Origin: Dendrolimus kikuchii
Lineage: Eukaryota; Arthropoda; Insecta; Lepidoptera; Lasiocampidae
DNA: 64,000 bases
Reading direction: 5' to 3'
NCBI GenBank assembly: GCA_019925095.2
Contig: CM034398.1
Span: 13,965,001-14,029,000 of the forward strand
Of this stretch, positions 10,824 through 21,907 are shown in pieces. Within the stretch, counting starts at the first letter, position 1, and the number at the start of each line of letters is the position of its first letter. The notes below the pieces were generated by a model. It was not told the origin of the DNA, did not search any database, and worked only from the letters and a program-made list of their open reading frames with translations. A program made the position numbers and the translations under genes.

Positions 10824-11611
10824 ATGGCTGTGCCTTTTGAAAAGTACTTCCGAGTCCCAGTTGGTCGAACAGTGCCTATCCTGCCGTATTACGGTCCACG
10901 AAACTTGCTAAACATGTTTCTTCTACTTTGTTATTCATTGGGCCGGACACTAGACTTACCTATGTGTATACACATACACTTATTTAGGTACTTTATTTGT
11001 TTTGTTATCCTGGTATTCGCTTTCACGAACAGTTCTATCGGTCTCTTACGAAATTGGCTTCCAACAAAAGTACTGAGCGAATCTATTTTAGATGTATTAT
11101 TGAACCAATCAATGCGTTTGATGAATTCTACCTTGAAGAGATGTTTATTGGAGTTTGCATTTTCGTTACATCACTCAGGCCCATCATGGGGCTGAGGCGT
11201 GGACTTTTGTGTTCCCTAGTATTTTCCACTTTACCAGTAATGACAGTTTGGTTTTTGGGGTAATACTTTTTTAATGTAGCATAGGTTCGCTTTTCACCAC
11301 GATCTCGCATGGTCTAGTAATAGAGCACAGTTATCGGTACTTCTATGACACTGATCTAGAACGTACCTATTTACACGAGTGTTTTGCAATCGTTTGATGT
11401 AAAAAGACATAAGCACTTTGTTCCAAGAATAGGTGGTATGTCCATCATAATTATATCGACGCCGCATGCCATTGCATCTGGTAGTCCGATCATGGAATGG
11501 GAGACTCTATCGCATACTCTAAAATGTAAGTACATATCCCTATCCTATAGAAAACCGACACGAAAAGTGACGTTTTGTTGTGCAGGTTTATTTTTAATCA
11601 ACTCATTATGA
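10824..11611 (+). other. Cluster of weak overlapping open frames, origin unknown
   Basis: Three plus-strand frames start with ATG at 10824 (123 codons), 10997 (88 codons) and 11384 (75 codons). The region is somewhat less AT-rich than its flanks. I recognise no domain, catalytic motif, signal peptide or splice pattern. It could be a decayed gene or transposon, or chance open frames. No function is proposed. Confidence 0.15.
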
Positions 11612-12060
11612 CTATCTGGTTAAACATGAACTGGCATGCGATGAAATCCATGATATAGTTATGTTGTAGACCGTAGAATACTTTTTTAAGCAAGAATTAG
11701 GTTTTTTAGAAAAATCTACAAAGTGAAATGTTAATTTTCGAGTCGCCACAAGAACTGTCTACTTTGACGTAAAGGACAGATTGCGTAGATATTGGGCTTT
11801 TTAAAAATGAAGAATGAATAAGATTTTGATGTTGTACCTAAGTAAAGGAACGAAATAAGAGTCAGCCTGAAGCAATTTGTTACCAAATCTATCGAAGGCT
11901 GGTACAGAAAATTAAATTATCGAAATTGTGTTTATATTATATCCACGAAGTTCAGTAGGAATGACTAATTTAAATACCGTAGAAACTTACATTGCTGTAG
12001 AGACATCGCGAAAAAAGTTAAGATTAGAGAGGTTCGCTGTACTTGTAATGCAGGGAAATT
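11612..12060. other. AT-rich DNA, no gene seen
   Basis: Nothing supportable. Confidence 0.5.
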
Positions 12061-12061
12061 A

Positions 12062-12172
12062 CCCACACCTGGGATAATAATTATTAGTGTTAGTAGATGC
12101 AGATGTAGTTAAGGGTTTAATGCACCATTTGTGATGTGATATTGTTAATAACGTTAAACATTGATAAATAAG
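12062..12172. mobile_element. MITE-1, one end only
   Basis: CCCACACCTGGGATAATAAT, then GATGTAGTTAAGGGTTTAAT and TTTGTGATGTGATATTGTT, match one half of the MITE-1 copies at 9.0 and 28.6 kb. The other half is missing. Confidence 0.65.
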
Positions 12173-12209
12173 GAATGTGTCTTCATGAATCGTTAACGGG
12201 TTGTTTATT

Positions 12210-12318
12210 TTAAATCCCGGTTGCGCTCGGAGCGTTCGCTCTGAATCGACGTCTATAGTCTGCTTACCTGCTTCTTCTTCTCCATTTCACGCGGTCTTTT
12301 GTATCCCCCGTTTTGAGA
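12210..12318 (-). mobile_element. RTE 3'-end fragment, same family as 62.6 kb
   Basis: Shares AAATCCCGGTTGCGCTCGGA, GCGTTC, CACGCGGTCTT and CCCCGTTTTGAGACC with 62,620-62,730, where the minus strand encodes an RTE-type RT C-terminus. It is therefore an older, shorter fragment of that element on the minus strand. Imperfect GAATCGTT words at 12,188 and about 12,328 could be a decayed TSD. Confidence 0.6.
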
Positions 12319-13171
12319 CCATTAAATAGAATCGTTTAGTTATTTTTGAGATATACAGTATTTTAGAATAGATACTTTTTAGTTTTATAGCTATAGAGCC
12401 ATTAACAGTTTTTTACGTTGTAAGTGGCTTTATAAAATTCTTTTAATTGTGATAGATGATAGACGTGTTCCAAGCACTGAGCTACCATGACTTATACTAA
12501 TTTTATTTATCACCTGTTTATATTATAAATACAGAGACGGAGGTTATTTTTTATTAAACACACACAGGAAAGAAAGGTCATTTATAAATAACAAGAAAAC
12601 TTTTTGTGTAAAAGTTTATTTATTCATTTTTTATAATAACGCAATCAAATATTTTGGTTCAAGCATATGTTGTGTCATAACGCTTGAAATGATAATCCGG
12701 CGATAATGAAAAGATTTTTCTTATGCACAATGCGTTACACGGCCGAGCGACTATTTATTTTTTCTGCCTATCATGTGACAATTCTCTTCGTTATTTCTAC
12801 TGTATTATACTCGTAATAACTGTTATACTTAGAGATGATTGAGTGTTTCTCAAAATGTTTGACTAAAGTAATTTTGCGGTTTCCCACATTTTTGCACAGG
12901 AATAAATAGTAGTCCATTACTTATATAGGTCGATATTTGGTTTTGGCGACTTCAAAACTTATCATATTATCAATTAAAATATAAACACGTAGAAAGTAAG
13001 TTAATTTTATTAAGAAGCGATAAAAATAAGTACACTGGAAAATGGAATGTATGGAAAATGCTTGTTCCAAGGTACTTTTCATTCAATTGTTGTTATTATT
13101 TTCAAAGAACTTGTTACGTTAAGAGTCTAAAGGCATCATTTTACAATAGAATATATTTTTTCAAACAAATC
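12319..13171. other. AT-rich DNA, no gene seen
   Basis: Nothing supportable. Confidence 0.55.
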
Positions 13172-13445
13172 TGTGGTAGCTTAATGGTTAGCGTACGCGT
13201 CCCAAACTCAAAGGGCGCGGAAAGAATGCATCACTTAGGCAATTTCTGATCTGCTGAAGTGTGCTTGCTACAATTACCACGTAGTAACGGTAACACTGTG
13301 ATAAAACCCGCACGTCGAAATAACCGACGTGTCAAACCCGTAAATCCGCCTTGGACAAGCGTAGCGGGTATACTGTCCATTCCCTCTATAAATGGGAAGC
13401 CTGAGCCCAGCAGTGGGACGTTTATGGGCGGTATTGTAATTATAT
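13172..13445 (+). mobile_element. tRNA-derived SINE, family S1
   Basis: About 270 bp. The head GTGGTAGCTTAATGGTTAGC fits an RNA polymerase III A box (TRGCNNAR-NGG form). The body contains ACTTAGGCAATTTCTGATCT, CTACAATTACCACG and the end GAAGCCTGAGCCCAGCAGTG. It aligns with the inverted copy at 20,038-20,315; here the B-box segment seems deleted after CAAAGGGCGCGG. Confidence 0.75.
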
Positions 13446-13869
13446 TTCTTGTTTGTTATTGTTTACAAGTTTACACCATGAGTTCGTTACTTCTTTTTTT
13501 TTTACTATAGAGTGTATAATCGGAAAGGCAAGTAACAATTTCAGAATCGCTCATTTAAAGACGATTAACTTGGAGCTATTGGAATGTATTGTTATTGTTA
13601 AACTTATAATAAAAAAATGAAATTCCGCCACTTAATTTTATTGTATGATCACAACAATTAAATCTTTACTTTGATACTAATTGGGTACATGAAACTTTAC
13701 AATAAAATCTAAAGCAATTTAAAACTACAAAGAGCAGGGGTTAACATACATACATACTATAGTCTAACCTCCTCATTTATAATAGTTATACAAAGTTTAT
13801 AGACTTTTTAAAAAGTCATTGTCGTGTTTTATATTATAAGTATTATGAATCCCGAGTTAAAAGTTTTAA

Positions 13870-14056
13870 ATCGACCTCGATGTACACAGCATAATCAAAT
13901 AGAAGATATTTTGAAGAAAGGTCATATGAAAATCACTTTAAATGAGAGTGAACGTATGAAGAGATTAAAGAAAGTTGATGTAGCGAAAAGTGATTGTCAG
14001 GATCGTAGCAGATGGAAATCTGCCTACTCCTACCCCAATGGGAAACAGGCGTGACA
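13870..14056 (+). pseudogene. RTE-like RT C-terminal fragment
   Basis: An open frame ends in QIEDILKKGHMKITLNES, a diverged middle, then SDCQDRSRWKSAYSYPNGKQ-A and stop. This is the layout of the family-B RT C-terminus (DQI-x-VL-x-G ... W-x-S-x-x-x-AYP-x-x-x-A-stop), but from a different, more diverged RTE-like family. The frame is open further 5' (to 13,824) only by chance. It is an inactive fragment. Confidence 0.7.
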
Positions 14057-14271
14057 ATATGTCATTGGGATATGATCTAAGCAATATGTATATATGAGAT
14101 TTAAAATATTATTCGTTTATTTTTATTCATTACAGTTATTCATATTTTCCTTTCTCTTCTCTTTCACCTTCTCCCAATTATATAGACGTTAAAATAAGAA
14201 TGTTTAACTGAAAAATTGATAGGACAAATATAATCGGCAGAAAACGCACACATTGTAATATTCATCCTCAA

Positions 14272-14468
14272 ATTAAGCAAGTTATGCTTGTGTTATGGGT
14301 GATATACAACGGACTACTCTGGAACCGATCCCAGACAGCCAGAAAATAGTAAATAACAGAGAAAATTGATTTACGAAATTTACTATACCCGGAATCGAAC
14401 CCGGAACCTCTGTGTTGCAGTGAGCTACACCGGAAAAGGCTTAGCCCGCTCAACCACAGGAGCCGTCA
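14272..14468 (-). mobile_element. tRNA-derived SINE, family S2
   Basis: On the minus strand it starts GGCTCCTGTGGTTGAGCGGG (A-box-like). It has the B box GGTTCGATTCC at about 14,391-14,401 and a body GTAAATTTCGTAAA, TGGGATCGG and AGTCCGTTGTATATCACCC, ending in ACAAGCATAACTTGCTTAAT. Copies lie at 43.5 and 63.1 kb. It is a SINE rather than a tRNA gene: no cloverleaf continues past the B box. Confidence 0.85.
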
Positions 14469-15545
14469 AACAATTAATATAAAAGTAGACCAAAAAAGAC
14501 GGATGAATTGTGTGAAGGATTGATACGAGAATTTGTGATGTAACAGAAGACGTTTATCAGAATAGACTAGTATCGAAGGAAAAGACATATCGACCCTAAG
14601 CAATTGATAGTAGGTGAAAGACAAGATAGATCTTATAATAAGCATCGATTATATAGGTAGGTATTGTTTGCCTAAAACTCTTTCACGTTTTTCTAAATCT
14701 GTAAAAATTATGGATCATTTTGATTACATATTTTTTTAAATTTTGTTATGGTGTTGCTCGGTCCACATTAGCAAGTTCACTCGCGTAATATTGTAAGGCT
14801 AAGTGCGCATCTTTAATTAATCAATCTAAAAGGCTAAGTCCGATATTGATAATCATAATAGGTACTTAGCTTTAGAGTCTTCAACGAACAAAACTTAAAA
14901 GATATGTGTAAGGTTGGGTATATACTAAATTCTCATTAATAAGTGGTTGCCATCACATAAAACTGGTCTGAGATCTGTACCTGCAACAAAAGCAAAAGTT
15001 TTTATTTTGTTTCAAATTATATTAAGGATGTTATGAATAATTATGGTGACTTGTTACCCTTGAGCTAATAGCGCCTTGTATTCGATGCATATCGCAGATC
15101 TTCGTGCTCATCTCAGACGAATGAAATTATACACGGATTCTGCATGAACAAAGGGTCAAATCGAATTAAACATTTTTTACAAAGGCCACAGCGGGATGGA
15201 CTGATTGTAGTTTACAGTGTTTTCTTTTTAGTGTATTATATTTGTTGGGAATTTATTTACTCACATTATAGTTTTTTTACAAACTTGCGTGCGTAGACTT
15301 ATGTTGTATACACGTGATTTGCGGCTGTGTGGCCAATAGTAATGTTATGTACTTGAAACTATTCCACTTTTATCCGGACTAATTTGATTTTTAATACTAA
15401 GTTCTTGTATCGGTTTCTTATACCAAAATGGGCTTCCCTTAGTCGGCCCAGAGCTCGGGGACTCGATTTCAATTTGTTCCTCTGGGGTGCTGCCGTGCTG
15501 ATGTGACTTTTAATTCTCTATCCGTGCGTGTAAGACTACTAAGTC
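14469..15545. other. AT-rich DNA, no gene seen
   Basis: Nothing supportable. About 15,430-15,540 is GC-richer (CCCTTAGTCGGCCCAGAGCT) and leads into the family-A copy, so it may be an eroded part of the same insertion. Confidence 0.45.
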
Positions 15546-15829
15546 CTGCGGCCGGGCGGCCTGTCGAAAGATGCGACAAAACAACCCACAGCCAGGTGGT
15601 AGAGTATTTGCCTGTTTGGATACCTACAACCCCCTAGTTTAGAGCATGCCACCATAACAATCTTGAGTTGTGTTCCGGCATTAGCGGCCAGGTTTCGGTC
15701 TCATCTACGAGTTCGGCAGCACATTGATAGCATCTTTAGTGCTGCAAATGTTCATAGGCGACGGTAACCACTTTCCATCACAGCTGGGCCGTCAATCTGT
15801 GTGCTGTATTCCAGGCATAAAAAAAAACT
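15546..15829 (+). repeat. Family-A retrotransposon-tail repeat
   Basis: Sense copy from GCGGCCGGGCGGCCTGTC to GGCATAAAAAAAAA. It has all the family blocks (ACAACCCACAGCCAGGTGG, GTTGTGTTCCGGCATTAG, TGCAAATGTTCATAGGCG). Only 114 bp separate it from an inverted copy at 15,944. Confidence 0.8.
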
Positions 15830-15943
15830 TGTGGTTCGTTTAAACTCGATATACTTATTCTGCGGCACGTTGAGCTTTTATGAATGACCCATCTGGCATA
15901 CTGACATAGTTGTACAATGAAATGTATTTATTTATTGGTGTTA

Positions 15944-16205
15944 TTTTTTATTGCATGAGTTCAGCCGACAGGCAAACAGTCCACTTGATGGAAAGCGGTT
16001 ACCATCGCCTATGAACATTTGTAACACCAGAGGTGCTGATGTGCTGCCGCTCTCTAGAGGGTGACTGGAAGATGGCCACTAATGTCGGAATACAACTGAA
16101 GATTGTTACGGCCCTACCACCTGGCTATGGATTGTTATGTTACCTCTTACGAAAGGCCATCCGGCAGAAAACTGTATTTTTCTCCGTTCCTGAACGGATA
16201 AAAAG
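15944..16205 (-). repeat. Family-A retrotransposon-tail repeat
   Basis: Antisense copy starting TTTTTTATTGCATGAG and ending CGTTCCTGAACGGATAAA. With the preceding copy it forms a large inverted pair that could fold. The open frame at 16,033-16,290 runs through this repeat and is not a gene. Confidence 0.8.
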
Positions 16206-19006
16206 TTCCTGTCTGGTTATACCTCTGGTGTTACAATTTCCTAGCGCCCTAGGAGCTCCGTGCGACGGACTTCTTTGGCCTATGCTGTGAACGTACAATA
16301 ATCCTAAAACGCGATAAACATGATAATTAATATACCTTTCGGCTACACGGTAACTTTTTGCGTTGCTATATTACCAACCACACAATAAGTTTTTGTTGTT
16401 TATTATGATACCTAAACCTTGATTTGATTGCTGTATCGTATATAACTTCTTTTTAAATATATCGAAAAGTATATTGAAAAGAATATCGAGTACCTTTCGA
16501 ATATAACAGATTACCCGAAAAAGAAAACTTAAACATAAAATGGACACGTGCCCAATTGAATGGCGGTCGAAGCCCGTTTGTTAAAATGTATGTGACCATA
16601 CATACATATGTATGTGGGGTGAATCTGAAACGAGATAAATCACAGAGCAGGCGTTATGCACATAACTCTCGGTCCTCGGACCACTTGACATTAGCAAGGT
16701 CTTGTCCCATGTCAACGAGTTAAAACCTCGCACCTAGAAGTGAAAGGAGACATTAATCTCGAAATAGACGGGTTCGTTTCGGTGATTCAACTTGTGTATA
16801 ATAGAAAGAATAAAATCTAAAAAAATAAATAAAGGAAGTTTGACTTCTTTGACTTTTTTAACTGACAAAAAGCATTTAAAAATGTTTAAAAAAAAACTTA
16901 TTTTATGATTAAGTTGGTTTATTTTTACATTTTTTGCTTCATTTCTACCTAAATTGAAAGAGTGAAGTGAACCTGTGTGATTTAGGCCTTGCTAGCCGTA
17001 TTTCTTCTATCGAATACTCTCTACACACACTTACAATTATGTCTCATGGAACTCATTTAAGGTTCCTACAATTTAAACAAATAAATAAAGTGTTTTTTAG
17101 TTGTGCCTGTCAATTCACGACTTGGGATTAATTTAATATCTCCTGAACCCTGCAAAATATCGACATTAAATATATATAAAATTTAACATAAAATTACCAT
17201 TTTAGTCCCTAAAATATTCATTCAAATATCTCGATAAAAATATGGAACCATTTTGACATATAGACAAACATTCTAAAACGGTCTTTTATAATTAAGCGTC
17301 GAATAAATAATAATTTTAAATGTAGGTTTTGGTATTTATTTTGAAATTACACAAATTTGAATTTATTTCATGATATAAACTGAAGATTACTTAATAAGGA
17401 GTTGGTATTTCCCAGGTACACACACTAACTTTTTTGTCCATATATATTAGTCCGTATATGACTATGAATTTACAAAAATTTGTCGAAATACCGTAAAATA
17501 TATAAAAAATATTGTTGTTTTTAACAACACAAACAAATGTTAAAAATATGAGTAAACACTCTCTCTTTTTCATTCTAGAATGATAGAGGAAGCTCATCTA
17601 GAGATTTCTGTATCGCCGTATTATCCTTAGAACCAGAACCGAGATTGTGAGGAGAGGTTATCAGTGGGGCCTAATTTAATTCATTATGCCAGCCTTGTGT
17701 CGACCCTTTCTCGACGAGGCGAATACATCCCTATGCAAAATTCTTTAACCGAGGCTTATTAATGTGCCCCATTTTAACAGCCGGTCAGTTACTTATGGCA
17801 TACTGCTGAATATTCAAAGAATTGATGGAAATTAAGTTATGCTAACGAAAAAATTGAATTATTCGAGCGCATTTATTCAATAATCGGTTTGAGCGGAGCC
17901 GTGGCGTGTCAGAGTGGAAAACTTTGAATGATTTTCCGATTTGTTTACGAGTGGTAATTTTGCTTTTAGTGTGTATTTTTAGCATTTTTTTTTGTTAATT
18001 ATACGGGGAAATGTTTTATTTAAAGTCCTGTGTTTTCAATTTTCGAACTATAATAAGCAATTAAAATAAGGACAAGTGCTTGACAGTATAGGCGCAACGA
18101 AATGTTCCGTAAAAATGACAATTATCGTAATAAGAAACATTTAATGTAAAATATGGGGTATTTTATATTAAATGACCGTGTTATGAACGTATCAGGTACG
18201 GTAAGAAATACGATACGATTTACTTTGCCCACTGGAACGCATCAATATTCTCGCCGACAATGGATTACGGTGCGTGCATGGCACGCGATGGTGTTGGTCG
18301 GTAACGGAACGCTCTATTGAGCATAGTCTAATACTTTAACACAAATAATATTTTTAGCCCGATATGTTCTTACCACGATCATGGTATGTATGATAGGCTG
18401 TGTGATACCTTTAATCTCATAATCTACTCAACAGATATTGTTCAATTCTCTTTGAAAGTATTTTATAATCTCTACAACACTGGTTTTTTCAGAATTTTTC
18501 AGATCATAGATTAAAAGTTAAAGTAGTGACATAATATTCACAACTTTGACAAGTAATATTTCGTTATCTATTTCACTTAACTAAAGAACATTGATAGGTA
18601 TATTTTTTCTAACTAATGGTACTGACTGACCGCACAAGACTAATTGAATTAGGTCAGGATGGCGTGAATTGTAAAAGAGTCAACATAAAAGGAAGAAGTA
18701 TGGGCAAGTGTTATGATGCGAGTATGATTTAGAGCGCAATATAGCTTTATACTAAATTTCTCAAAAAAAGCATAAGTACCTAGTTCGAAGTAGATTCTAT
18801 TCTGCATAAAACGTAAGCATGTAAAATACATTAATGTATATTTAGCTATATACTTATCCTATTTCTCCAACATAAAGGACCCTTAAGGCACGTAAAACTT
18901 TATAGTTCCAAATCCCTTTAGTGAGGTAAGCGTATACCTTACGCAATAACTATTGGCGTTACCCACAGAGGTTTAATGATTATGTTATGGTAGTTATACA
19001 AGGTAA
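16206..19006. other. Unique-looking DNA, no gene seen
   Basis: No supported coding sequence. Two sub-regions, 17,630-17,950 and 18,180-18,330, have higher GC and word complexity and match no repeat in the window, so they are candidates for conserved non-coding DNA. A TATG/CATA microsatellite patch lies at 16,596-16,616. Confidence 0.5.
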
Positions 19007-19070
19007 ATTTATTGTGAAGTCCTAGTAAATCAATAGTTAGCTATCGATTTACTAGGACTTCACAATAAAT
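19007..19070. repeat. Near-perfect hairpin, 30-bp arms, 4-base loop
   Basis: Arm 19,007-19,036 (ATTTATTGTGAAGTCCTAGT and onward) is the reverse complement of 19,041-19,070 with one mismatch. The loop is TTAG. No transposon signature surrounds it. Confidence 0.9.
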
Positions 19071-19365
19071 CTTATTCCAATGACATAGTTTCGAATCTTG
19101 AAACAATATTCTTTCAAAACATAGTGTAGTATAATATTGCATAGTATTTAATTTCTAAGTTTTTGTTTGTATTGTACATGTTTTATAGCGTTATATAAAT
19201 AAAGATTTCTTTTCATATTCAAAACTAATTTGATTTTACCATAATATCAATCAAAATTTAGAAAAAAACTAATTTTTTGTGCGGATTTGGTCTATCAAAT
19301 TATGTTTAATTTAAACAAAATTAGACCATAATATATAAAGTTAAGATGACATAACAAATATAAAT

Positions 19366-19680
19366 TAATAAAACTACATTTTAACTGTTTTAAGCGCGGT
19401 ATTTTTTTTTAATTTAATTAGATTAAGCGCCTATTGAGAAAATACATAAACAATAAACATAAACAAAAAATTAAAACTGAATAACTTAAGTGAACAAGTT
19501 GGCGGTAGGGTAAATAAAACTTCAAGAAAACTCATAGACAGTTGACATCTTTGTCTTGTGTTCACGGCTAATGAAAAGTGGCCGAAACGTCGGAATAATA
19601 AACATAAAATCAAACATCGTGCTTAAAACTGTTAAAACGTAGTTTTATTATGTGTAATAGTCGCGAAAAGTTAAGAAAAT
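19366..19680. mobile_element. Inverted-repeat element with a CCGAAACGTCGG motif (repeat D)
   Basis: Inner inverted repeats of about 40 bp at 19,366-19,404 (TAATAAAACTACATTTTAAC) and 19,611-19,650 enclose about 205 bp. The right half has GTGGCCGAAACGTCGG and continues to GTCGCGAAAAGTTAAGAAAA. That half is repeated at 27,228-27,347. The GAAACGTC block recalls the 3' core strand of hammerhead ribozymes of Penelope-like elements, but the other core strand is poor here (CTAATGA, not CTGATGA). Confidence 0.55.
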
Positions 19681-19714
19681 ATAAATGAACTAAATATAAA
19701 CCTGAACTAAATAA

Positions 19715-20029
19715 TTAAATATAGTAGATTATGTAACAGATCACTGCCAGTAGGGTGCTAAGAAGCCTGGCTGCATTGTCAAGTCTTACGGCCATGCTTA
19801 TTTTTTGGGCAAAATATGAGCCAGCATTCTGATCACTGGTAGTGTCAAAGAGTTTTTTACCGATGTCGTTAAAGAAGCTCTTTGCAGATGGATCCCACGG
19901 GTCCAATGTTTCAACTCCAAACGGCACAAATATGTAGCCAACATTAAAATGTAAAAGCTGGTTGCAAAAAAAAATATCAGATGACTTCTTGATAGTTAAA
20001 CATCGATATGCAAACAAACTGACTTTCAC
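19715..20029 (-). pseudogene. C-terminal fragment of a retrotransposon polyprotein (PFGVETLDPW type)
   Basis: A 104-codon minus-strand frame includes GYIFVPFGVETLDPWDPSAK, then GKKLFDTTSDQNAGSYFAQK and ISMAVRLDNAARLLSTL. The fragment at 38,070-38,366 shows the same pattern (GVKTLGLW, DQRAG, LGQRIGIAIQ, N-A/T-ASVLGTLP). This is a recurring arthropod transposon module that I associate with the C-terminus of non-LTR reverse transcriptases; the clade is not assigned. The 5' side is lost, so it is an inactive fragment, next to a SINE. Confidence 0.6.
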
Positions 20030-20037
20030 ATTAACAT

Positions 20038-20315
20038 ATTAGTACAATTATACAATAACAGCCCATAAACGTCACACTTCTAGGCTCGAGCGTCCCAATA
20101 TAGGAGGAACCGACAGTACCTACGACGATACGACGCTCGATCTCGATATGCAAGTTTCATCGCGATGTTTTCCTTCACCGTTGTTAGCGCGTAGTAATTG
20201 TTACAATATGTATAGGTCAGAAAACTGCCTAAGTGGTGCACACGTTCCGGTCAGGATTCGAACTCGTGCTCTTTAAGTTTGGGACGCGTACGCTAGCCAT
20301 TACGCTATCATGACT
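20038..20315 (-). mobile_element. tRNA-derived SINE, family S1
   Basis: The minus strand starts with A box TAGCGTAATGGC (plus-strand 20,296-20,307) and B box GTTCGAATCC (20,254-20,263), the correct spacing for a tRNA-derived Pol III promoter. The body has TTAGGCAGTTTTCTGACCTA and GTAACAATTACTACGCGC, ending near GTGACGTTTATGGGCTG. It lies just downstream of the I29 gene, in the same orientation. Confidence 0.85.
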
Positions 20316-20371
20316 ATTTTACACGACTAGTTTTAGTATAACACAATGCAAAGAATAAACTGTATTTACCT

Positions 20372-20761
20372 TTAAAAATTTCCAGGAGTACCGGTAAGAT
20401 ATGTCAATTGAGTCCTATCCAGATCAGCGAATTGATTAATATCTGACACTTGCGTTTTGCTCTCTTTGTTGATACGTATTATGCTTTCCAGCGTCTTCAC
20501 GAAGATTTGATAGTGATTTCTTTTATCAGCGTCATCTTTGTACTGTTTGTTATACTTTATGATAAAATTCTCAAACAACTGTGGAGCGTCCTTCAAATCG
20601 TAATGTGGTTTCATAAGACCTGGAACTTCATGTTTTTCTGTATGTGGATGTTTAATGTAATCAGAATATTCATAGTCGTAGTCATACATTTCTATATTCT
20701 TAACAGCGTGCACTGAAAAAACTGCACAGAGCACTAACAGAGTAATATTAAATGAATTCAT
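20372..20761 (-). CDS. Secreted I29 (cathepsin propeptide inhibitor) domain protein
   Basis: Predicted small secreted cysteine-protease inhibitor of the kind that resembles a free cathepsin propeptide, such as the Bombyx BCPI type. The start is the ATG at 20,761 (MNSFNITLL); reading further upstream would need a GTG start. The protein has 129 residues. Residues 1-19 form a signal peptide (hydrophobic core LLVLCAVFSVHA). A D/Y/E-rich stretch, YDYDYEYSDY, covers 26-35. The I29 domain covers about 63-115: LFENFIIKYNKQYKDD, an ERFNIN-like helix with R81, F87, I94 and N98 (first N replaced by T90), then INQFAD in the GNFD/NQFADL position. There is no papain catalytic domain downstream, as expected for stand-alone inhibitors. 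TTTAAAG|GTAAATAC just after the stop resembles a splice donor, so an alternative 3' exon cannot be excluded. I see no AATAAA before the SINE. Confidence 0.8.
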   Translation of the reverse strand: MNSFNITLLVLCAVFSVHAVKNIEMYDYDYEYSDYIKHPHTEKHEVPGLMKPHYDLKDAPQLFENFIIKYNKQYKDDADKRNHYQIFVKTLESIIRINKESKTQVSDINQFADLDRTQLTYLTGTPGNF

Positions 20762-20895
20762 TGTTGATTTAGAAACGTGCACCACAATCGGGGGTTTAAA
20801 GATTTCTGAGCTGTTACGGCTGTTTCAAGACGGATGTGGAGAACCAGTTGTTGCTGATGTATAATTTGTTTTATCGAAATTATATGCTTACGCTA

Positions 20896-20904
20896 CTATT
20901 TATA
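20896..20904 (-). promoter_or_regulatory. TATA box upstream of the I29 gene
   Basis: TATAAATAG on the minus strand, 135 bases upstream of the ATG. Transcription would start near 20,873, giving a 5' leader of about 110 bases. An arthropod Inr-like ATCAG lies at 20,854-20,858, about 46 bases from the TATA box, which is too far to be its partner. Confidence 0.5.
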
Positions 20905-21321
20905 ACAAGTGAACAAATACCAGTTTTTGTTATAAAAACTATGTTGAGAAAATGTCATCCGTATTATGTTTGGAATTCTCGTTTCATATAAAATAGTGAT
21001 AAAAAAATGTTTGATGTTACTGACGATACATTTTTAACATATAGCTTATATGTATTTGTATTTATATTTATAAGTTGAATAATTTATGCTTGTTTTACGA
21101 ATAATATCTATACAAAAAACAACATTTGAGCCTATCCCAAATAATTAGACTAGTCACAATGAATAAAGAAAAGTTCGTTTAAGAGGTTTCTGGTGCGCAT
21201 CGCATCCGGGACTGTATTCCAGTGAATTTGATAGACTAACACTTGAAGTATTAAACCACTGAGGTCGTCAAATATATAATGAATAACTCCGATGTCTATA
21301 ATTTACGTACATGTTAGAGTA

Positions 21322-21786
21322 GAGTTGGGTATGGAAGAAAGAGCATGAAAGTAGAGTAAACGCGGTCGAGATGCGAGCACTGCGCAAAATCTGCGGAGTA
21401 ACGCTCGCGGACCGCGTTCGTAATACCGAAGTAAGAAAGAGAGTTGGTCTGAAAGAGAGTGTCGGGGTAAAGGTAAGGAAAGGAATGCTCCGGTGGTTCG
21501 GGCATGTGGAAAGAATGCATGATGAAAGAATGAATAAACAGATATACAATGCAAAAGTGGATGGATGCAGAAGTCGTGGAAGGCCACGACACACCTTCCA
21601 TGATCAAATTGATCGTGTACTAGCAGAAGGTGATGTCAGGAGCCTTAAGAACAGACGAGCGTGCATGACAAGAGTTATGAATGTCAAAGAAGCAAGTGAG
21701 GTGTGTAAGAATAAGCCTAAATGGCACTCTGTTGTTCGTGCCTACCCCACAAGGGAACTGGCGTGAAGTTATGTATGTATGTATGT
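21322..21786 (+). mobile_element. RTE-like retrotransposon 3' end (family B copy 3, longest)
   Basis: Longest copy of the family. An uninterrupted frame runs from 21,323 (SWVWKKEHESRVNAVEMRAL) to the stop at 21,766. It covers the end of the RT domain (ALRKICGVTLADRVRN), GMLRWFGHVERMHDER, GRPRHTFHDQIDRVLAEG and the end HSVVRAYPTRELA, then a (TATG)n tail. It is flanked by an 11-bp TSD, ATGTTAGAGTA, at 21,311-21,321 and 21,787-21,797. The intact frame and perfect TSD indicate a recent 5'-truncated insertion, probably non-autonomous as it stands. Confidence 0.92.
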
Positions 21787-21907
21787 ATGTTAGAGTAAAC
21801 ATTGAAAAAGTTATTTCCGATATTTATTCTCCTGAGAATGGCACCCGGGGCCTATGAGTCCTATTGAGCTATGCTCGCCGATGCGATGCTTACGACATGT
21901 TAATCTT

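Noticed and set aside
10824..11611. Possible protein-coding gene from three overlapping plus-strand frames
   Set aside because: No domain, splice pattern or coding bias recognisable; kept only as a low-confidence note.
14391..14401. Possible tRNA genes at B-box motifs (also 20,254, 43,559 and 63,174)
   Set aside because: Each sits in a longer repeat shared with other copies and lacks a complete cloverleaf, so they are SINE heads.
20450..20716. Plus-strand hydrophobic 88-codon frame
   Set aside because: It is antisense to the I29 gene, whose minus-strand frame has a signal peptide and recognisable domain.
21268..21607. Three minus-strand frames of about 95-108 codons
   Set aside because: They are shadows of the RTE-like RT frame on the plus strand.
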